From assembly GCA_017412445.1 (NCBI GenBank), contig JAFPYA010000019.1:1-10026 (forward strand): DNA of 10,026 nt, read 5' to 3'. Positions 5,554 to 10,026 of the stretch are shown here, one piece after another. A model generated the notes under the pieces. The model worked only from the letters and a program-made list of their open reading frames with translations. It had not been told where the DNA came from and ran no database searches. How positions within the stretch are numbered: the first letter of the stretch is position 1; every line of letters starts with the position of its first letter. The DNA comes from Clostridia bacterium (lineage in GTDB: Bacteria > Bacillota > Clostridia > Christensenellales > Aristaeellaceae). Both the position numbers and the translations under genes were made by a program.

Positions 5554-6288
5554 ATGAAAAAAATCACTGCTATTGTACTTGCGCTTTCGCTTCTTATGAT
5601 GGGCGCGGCCTTCGCCGACACGCTGACTATGGGCACCAACGCGGCCTTCCCGCCGTACGAGTATTATGAGGAAGGCGTTATCGTAGGCATAGACGCCGAA
5701 ATTGCCGCCGCCATATGCGAAAAGCTCGGCTACGACCTTGAAATCATCGACATGGACTTCGGCAACCTGATCTCCTCGGTCGCCTCCGGCAAAATCGACT
5801 TTGCCATGGCCGGCATGACCAAGACCCCGGAGAGAGAGGAGAGCGTCAACTTCACCGTGACCTACGCTATAGGCGTTCAGTCCGTTATAGTGCCCGAGGG
5901 CAGCGCAATCACTACGATTGACGATCTGTATGCCGAGGGCAACACTTACATGATAGGCGTCCAGCAGGGCACCACCGGCGACATCTACTGCACCGACGAC
6001 TTCGGCGACGATCACGTAGCCAAGTACCTGACGGGCGCCGACGCCGTGGCCGCGCTGGTTGCAGGCAAGATCGACTGCGTCATCATCGACAACAACCCTG
6101 CCAAGGCGTTTGTCGAAGCCAACGAGGGCCTGACGATACTGGACACCGACTACAGCGAGGAAGAATATGCCATCGCCATCGCGCTTGACAACACCGACCT
6201 GCTCAACAGCATCAACGCCGCGCTCGAGGAGCTCATCGCAGAGGGCGTCGTGGACGAGATAATCGCCAAGTACATTCCCGTCGAATAA
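5554..6288 (+). CDS. Polar amino acid ABC transporter, substrate-binding protein (family 3)
   Basis: Extracytoplasmic receptor that captures an amino acid and delivers it to the permease encoded next. The 244-residue product starts with a signal peptide (MKK, hydrophobic core, AFA before D22) and then shows the family-3 fold: TMGTNAAFPPYEY (25-37), GIDAEIAAAICEKLG, SGKIDFAMAGMTKTPERE (78-95), GVQQGTTGD (136-144) and IIDNNPA. R94 and D180 occupy the positions that bind the substrate carboxylate and amino groups in this family. The exact ligand cannot be read; the ArgR-like site upstream hints at arginine or a related amino acid. There is no lipobox cysteine, so the protein appears to be cut by signal peptidase I rather than lipid-anchored. 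The ATG at 5554 is chosen over 5539 because TGGAGG (5540-5545) lies eight bases before it and overlaps the earlier ATG. Confidence 0.92.
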   Translation: MKKITAIVLALSLLMMGAAFADTLTMGTNAAFPPYEYYEEGVIVGIDAEIAAAICEKLGYDLEIIDMDFGNLISSVASGKIDFAMAGMTKTPEREESVNFTVTYAIGVQSVIVPEGSAITTIDDLYAEGNTYMIGVQQGTTGDIYCTDDFGDDHVAKYLTGADAVAALVAGKIDCVIIDNNPAKAFVEANEGLTILDTDYSEEEYAIAIALDNTDLLNSINAALEELIAEGVVDEIIAKYIPVE

Positions 6289-6369
6289 ACCCAACCTGAA
6301 TCTCCGCATGAAGGGACGCAGGCGCGTTCATTCATTTTGAGTATATTTATGCACAAGAAAGGGCTTTAA

Positions 6370-7938
6370 ATGAATAAGACCCGCAAAACCATACTGACAA
6401 TCTGCATAAGCGCGGTCCTGATAGCGGCCATCGCCTTCCTGGGCTACAAGCTGTTGTTCGAAAACGCGGACAGGATGGACGTGCTCACAGTCTATCTGGT
6501 CAAGCAGGGCAGCAACAGCTATACGCTCAGCCCTGACGAGGTTGACCTGAACGACGACGGCACGCTCACGGTCACAGACGGCAAATACCTTGAGAGGCTC
6601 GGCGGGCAAAAGCTTGAATACACGCGCTCATACGTGCTCGACGGCGCGAAGACCAACTATCTCACCGCCTACTTTGATGACAGGGACGGCTATTACAAGC
6701 TGGCGAGCGTTTCCACGCCAAACGGCTTCAGCGTGATCAAGGACGCAGAAGACAGGGACCAAAACGCGCTTACCACTCAGTTTGACTTTGTCTCAAGGGA
6801 CACCGAAGGCCTCACCGTCTCAGTCTACGCTTATTACGCTACAGGCGAGCTGCTGCTCAGCGAGGGGTACGAACAAACGCGTATAATCTACCCCGACGAC
6901 GGCACGAACAAGGCCAAGAGCCTGCAGAGCAAAGCCTTTGAGGTGCTGTATAAGCGCGAAAGCGAAAGCGTGCGCTACATGCTCGCCTCGCCCTACGAAG
7001 ACGCGTTCATATGCGTAGAGGTGTCCAGCTCCCCCTTCAGCGAATGGAAGGCTGGGATACTTGAAGCGTATGCTGCCTCCACAGGTGATGAGGACGCGCT
7101 TGAAAAGATGGACGAAGCCGAGTTTAACGCTCTGATAGACGAGCTTGAACAGACTTTTCAGAACAGGCAAATGCGCGCCGCCTTTCTGGCCGCGGACAAA
7201 ATCTCCCCCGGCAAGCATTTAAGCGGCTTCGTAGCCGATTTCAAGCTGAACTTCCTTGACGACAGCCGCTGGCAGTACCTGCTCAAGGGTCTGGGCATGA
7301 CGCTGCTTATAACCCTGCTGTCGGGTCTGATGGGCGTAGTGCTGGGCGCGCTGGTCGCCACCGTGCGCACTACATGGGAAAAGAACAAGGACAACATGCA
7401 CCCCGGAGCGGGCAAAACGCTGCTCAAGCTCACGGACAAGCTCTGCGGCGTATACCTGACCGTGATTCGCGGCACACCCGTAATGGTGCAGTTGCTCATA
7501 ATGTACCTTATAATCTTCGCTCAGAGCTCAGACGGCACGGTTGCGGCGGTCATCGCGTTTGGCATAAACTCCGGCGCATACGTCGCCGAAATCATTCGCG
7601 GCGGCATTATGAGCATAGATCAGGGACAGTTCGAGGCGGGGCGTTCGCTCGGCTTCAGCTACACCAAAACCATGATATACATAATACTTCCGCAGGTGCT
7701 GAGGGACGTGCTGCCCGCGCTGGCAAACGAGTTTATCGCCCTGCTCAAGGAGACCTCCGTATCCGGCTACGTGGCGGTCAAGGATCTGAACAAGGGCGGC
7801 GAAATCATCCGCTCGGTGACATATTCGCCCTTCCTGCCGCTGATTGCCGTGGCGCTCATATATCTGGCCGTAGTGATGTTCTTCACCAAGCTCGTCTCGA
7901 TACTCGAAAGGAGGCTGCGCTCAAGTGAACACAGATAA
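6370..7938 (+). CDS. Polar amino acid ABC permease with unusual N-terminal extracytoplasmic domain
   Basis: The C-terminal part (about 301-515) is a His/Glu/Gln/Arg-type ABC permease: a Gly-rich first helix (302-329), the RGTPVMVQLL segment, SGAYVAEIIRGG, the EAA loop (E422, A423, G424, with G428 and a following ILPQ) that docks the ATPase, and a last helix near 484-505. Family members are usually about 210-230 residues; this one has 522. The additional part is a membrane anchor (about 8-30), a beta-rich region (about 31-217), a charged, helix-prone segment (about 223-280) and a short linker into the permease. With the N-terminus inside and one added helix, the domain falls outside the cell, which agrees with the usual N-out topology of the permease core. 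It shows none of the family-3 binding-protein motifs, so it does not look like a fused receptor. AAAGGG precedes the ATG by six bases. The gap to the binding protein gene is 81 bp, with no terminator seen. Confidence 0.9.
   Translation: MNKTRKTILTICISAVLIAAIAFLGYKLLFENADRMDVLTVYLVKQGSNSYTLSPDEVDLNDDGTLTVTDGKYLERLGGQKLEYTRSYVLDGAKTNYLTAYFDDRDGYYKLASVSTPNGFSVIKDAEDRDQNALTTQFDFVSRDTEGLTVSVYAYYATGELLLSEGYEQTRIIYPDDGTNKAKSLQSKAFEVLYKRESESVRYMLASPYEDAFICVEVSSSPFSEWKAGILEAYAASTGDEDALEKMDEAEFNALIDELEQTFQNRQMRAAFLAADKISPGKHLSGFVADFKLNFLDDSRWQYLLKGLGMTLLITLLSGLMGVVLGALVATVRTTWEKNKDNMHPGAGKTLLKLTDKLCGVYLTVIRGTPVMVQLLIMYLIIFAQSSDGTVAAVIAFGINSGAYVAEIIRGGIMSIDQGQFEAGRSLGFSYTKTMIYIILPQVLRDVLPALANEFIALLKETSVSGYVAVKDLNKGGEIIRSVTYSPFLPLIAVALIYLAVVMFFTKLVSILERRLRSSEHR
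7907..7914 (+). promoter_or_regulatory. Ribosome binding site deciding a GTG start
   Basis: AAAGGAGG inside the end of the permease gene lies ten bases before the GTG at 7925. It supports that non-ATG start and a 14-bp overlap with the permease stop, which implies coupled translation of permease and ATPase. Confidence 0.75.
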
Positions 7939-8677
7939 AAACGACGTAATCATTTCCGTGCGCGGTCTTTCAAAGCACTTCGCGGGCGGCAGCATTCACG
8001 CGCTGAACGGCGTGGACGCGGACATAGCCCGCGGCGAGGTTGTGGTGGTGATAGGCCCCTCAGGCAGCGGCAAGAGCACTTTTTTACGCTGCCTCAACCT
8101 GCTCGAAATGCCCACGGAGGGCAAGGTGATTTTTGAGGGCACTGACATAACCGACGCCTCCATAAACATAAACCTGCACAGGCAGAAGATGGGCATGGTG
8201 TTTCAGCACTTCAACCTCTTCCCGCACATGACGGTGCTGGACAACATGACGCTCGCGCCGGTAAAGCTGCTCAAACGCTCCAAGGCGGAGGCCGAGGCAA
8301 AGGCGCGCTCGCTGCTGGACAGGGTGGGGCTCGGCGACCGTGCCGGCGCGTACCCGAACCAGCTTTCGGGCGGACAGAAGCAGAGGGTGGCCATAGTCAG
8401 TGCACTGTGCATGGAGCCGGACGTGATGCTCTTTGACGAGCCCACCAGCGCGCTCGACCCCGAGATGGTGGGCGAGGTGCTCGAGGTGATGAAGGATCTG
8501 GCGCGCACGGGCATGACCATGGTGGTGGTAACCCACGAGATGGGCTTTGCCCGCGAAGTCGGCGACAGGGTGATGTTCATGGACGGCGGCCGCCTGATAG
8601 AGCAGGGCACGCCGCAGGAGATATTCTCAAACCCCCAAAACCAGCGCACCAGAGATTTTTTGTCAAAGATACTCTAA
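7925..8677 (+). CDS. Polar amino acid ABC transporter, ATP-binding protein
   Basis: Cytoplasmic ATPase subunit that drives amino acid import with the two preceding gene products. At 250 residues it is standard for the GlnQ/HisP group. Motifs are an A-loop aromatic near F19, Walker A GPSGSGKST (44-52), Q-loop MVFQHFNLFPHMT (Q94), signature LSGGQKQRVAI (147-157), Walker B VMLFDEPTSALDP (E172 as catalytic glutamate) and H-loop VVVTHEMGFA (H204). The text after the signature reads VSAL where ARAL is almost universal, so a conserved Arg is Ser (S159). The gene starts at GTG and overlaps the permease gene by 14 bp. It ends the operon, just before a hairpin terminator. Specificity is set by its partners rather than by this subunit. 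Confidence 0.96.
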   Translation: MNTDKNDVIISVRGLSKHFAGGSIHALNGVDADIARGEVVVVIGPSGSGKSTFLRCLNLLEMPTEGKVIFEGTDITDASININLHRQKMGMVFQHFNLFPHMTVLDNMTLAPVKLLKRSKAEAEAKARSLLDRVGLGDRAGAYPNQLSGGQKQRVAIVSALCMEPDVMLFDEPTSALDPEMVGEVLEVMKDLARTGMTMVVVTHEMGFAREVGDRVMFMDGGRLIEQGTPQEIFSNPQNQRTRDFLSKIL

Positions 8678-8691
8678 AAAAGCAAAGAAAT

Positions 8692-8742
8692 GCCGCGCAG
8701 ACCGCTTCGATATGTCCGAAGCAGACTGCGCGGCGCTTTTTT
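8692..8742 (+). terminator. Intrinsic terminator shared by ABC operon and pyrG
   Basis: A 9-bp stem (8692-8700 with 8726-8734) and a 6-bp upper stem (8704-8709 with 8717-8722) are separated by a 3x3 internal loop, followed by six T (8737-8742). The opposite strand shows CATTTCTTTGCTTTTTT after the stem, so it likely works for pyrG as well. Confidence 0.9.
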
Positions 8743-8753
8743 CCTTTACTCCC

Positions 8754-10026
8754 CTATTCGGCAGCCGTCTCCATGGCGGCTTTTACAAAGCCCCTGAACA
8801 GAGGATGCGCTTTGTTGGGGCGGCTTTTAAACTCCGGATGGTACTGTACGCCTATAAAGAACGGATGGTCTGACAGCTCCACCGTCTCCACGAGCCTGCC
8901 GTCCGGCGACAGGCCGCTGAACGTAAGGCCGGCCTTTTCAAGCGGCTCACGGTAATCGTTGTTGAACTCGTAGCGGTGGCGGTGGCGCTCATATATGAGC
9001 TCCGCGCCGTAGCACTCGGCCATCTTTGTGCCCGACTGCACGGCGCAGGGATACCTACCCAGCCTCAGCGTGCCGCCCTTGTCGGTTTCATCCGATTGAC
9101 CCGGCAGGAAGTCTATGACCTTGAATTTGCTTTCGGGCGCAAATTCGCCCGAGGTCGCGCCCGGAATGGCGGCGGCGTGGCGCGCGAATTCGATTGTCGC
9201 CACCTGCATGCCAAGGCAGATGCCGAAATAAGGCACCTTATTCTCACGGGCGTATCTTGCGGCGGCGATCATGCCCTCCACGCCGCGCTCTCCGAAGCCG
9301 CCCGGCACCAGTATTCCGTCAAGGTGGCCGAGCTTCTCACGGGCGTTTTCGTCTGTTATCTGCTCCGAATCTATCCAGTCTATGTCGACCTCGGCGTCGA
9401 GCGCGTAGCCTGCGTGGCGCAGCGCCTCCGCCACCGACAGATACGCGTCGTGCAAAAGCACGTACTTGCCCACGATGCCTATTTTCACGCGCTTTGAGAG
9501 GCGGTGAATCCTGTCCACGAGGCATTTCCATTCACTCAGCTCCGGCTCGGGCGTTTCGAGCCTGAGCCTTCGGCACACCACGCCCGAAAAGCCCGAAGCC
9601 TCCAGCATGAGCGGCGCCTCGTAGAGGTTCGGCAGCGTGCGGTTTTCTATCACGCAGTCGCGGTGCACGTTGCAAAACATCGCGATTTTATCGAATATGG
9701 ACGCCTCCAGCGGCCTGTCGCAGCGCAGAACTATTATGTCCGGGTGTATGCCCATGCCCTGCAGCTCCTTGACCGAGTGCTGCGTGGGCTTGCTTTTGTG
9801 CTCGTCCGAGCCCGCCAGCCACGGCACCAGCGTCACGTGTATGAACAGCGTGTCTTCGGGCGGCAGCTCGAGCGAAATCTGCCTTGCGGCCTCTATGAAG
9901 GGCTGGGATTCTATGTCGCCTATCGTGCCGCCTATCTCCGTGATGACCACGTCGGCGTCCACATGGCGGCCCGCGTTGTATACGAAGGTCTTGATTTCAT
10001 CGGTTATATGGGGAATCACCTGCACC
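8754..10026 (-). CDS. pyrG: CTP synthase, partial (N-terminus outside window)
   Basis: Makes CTP from UTP, ATP and glutamine, the last step of pyrimidine nucleotide synthesis. The window holds the C-terminal 423 codons of an expected ~535; about 112 N-terminal residues with the P-loop lie beyond the right edge. The first codon here (GTG at 10023-10025) is an internal valine of the conserved VQVIPH motif, not a start. Counting from it, the synthase domain shows EIGGTIGDIES (30-40), LTLVP and KPTQHSVKEL (79-88). The glutamine amidotransferase domain shows VPGGFGERGVEGM, GICLGMQ with the nucleophile C270, ERHRHRYE, and QYHPEF with H396 and E398 of the triad. The frame is intact to the stop at 8754, and the gene converges on the ABC operon with a shared terminator between. 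Identity is secure. Confidence 0.97.
   Translation of the reverse strand, partial: VQVIPHITDEIKTFVYNAGRHVDADVVITEIGGTIGDIESQPFIEAARQISLELPPEDTLFIHVTLVPWLAGSDEHKSKPTQHSVKELQGMGIHPDIIVLRCDRPLEASIFDKIAMFCNVHRDCVIENRTLPNLYEAPLMLEASGFSGVVCRRLRLETPEPELSEWKCLVDRIHRLSKRVKIGIVGKYVLLHDAYLSVAEALRHAGYALDAEVDIDWIDSEQITDENAREKLGHLDGILVPGGFGERGVEGMIAAARYARENKVPYFGICLGMQVATIEFARHAAAIPGATSGEFAPESKFKVIDFLPGQSDETDKGGTLRLGRYPCAVQSGTKMAECYGAELIYERHRHRYEFNNDYREPLEKAGLTFSGLSPDGRLVETVELSDHPFFIGVQYHPEFKSRPNKAHPLFRGFVKAAMETAAE

Noticed and set aside
5473..6309. 278-codon open frame antisense to the binding protein gene
   Set aside because: It mirrors the codon structure of a GC-rich gene, has no ribosome site or recognisable motif, and covers the operon promoter.
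10023..10025. GTG at 10025 as start of pyrG
   Set aside because: It is an internal valine of the conserved VQVIPH motif; about 112 residues are missing beyond the window edge.

Overview
The window looks like chromosomal DNA from a GC-rich member of the Bacillota (Firmicutes), most likely a Clostridia-type gut lineage. The Christensenellales are a guess from protein style only. The signs are near-consensus sigma-A promoters (TTGACT-17-TATAAT), strong AAGGAGG-type ribosome binding sites, frequent ATA isoleucine codons in otherwise GC-rich genes, a secreted SH3-repeat protein, and a three-gene amino-acid ABC operon. No rRNA, tRNA, CRISPR, insertion sequence or phage gene was seen. The right end cuts into pyrG.

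Layout, left to right. (1) Minus strand: tag (3-methyladenine DNA glycosylase I, 4-585), downstream of a secreted protein with three SH3 repeats (661-1365). A strong hairpin lies between them. (2) A 357-bp divergent intergenic region (1366-1722) holds two perfect 14-bp palindromes, a 9-bp inverted repeat and a near-perfect sigma-A promoter. (3) Plus strand: a cytoplasmic GH63/GH37-like glycosidase (1723-2982), then a PreA-like flavin/Fe-S dehydrogenase (3059-4576) with an additional N-terminal cysteine module. A strong hairpin terminator ends this unit and is shared with the convergent gene. (4) Minus strand: thiamine pyrophosphokinase (4666-5292) with its own promoter. (5) Divergent plus-strand operon for polar amino acid uptake: binding protein (5554-6288), permease with an unusual N-terminal ectodomain (6370-7938) and ATPase (7925-8677). 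It is preceded by a promoter and an ArgR-box-like sequence. (6) A second hairpin terminator separates this operon from convergent pyrG (8754 to the window end, N-terminus missing).

Functionally this is a mix of housekeeping genes (DNA repair, thiamine cofactor activation, CTP synthesis), nutrient uptake and one less ordinary pair. Two proteins deserve attention. The first is the permease, which carries about 270 residues of unrecognised extracytoplasmic sequence before the usual transport domain. The second is the PreA-like protein, whose architecture resembles mammalian dihydropyrimidine dehydrogenase with the FAD and NADPH domains removed. All family assignments come from motif recognition by eye; no database search was possible.
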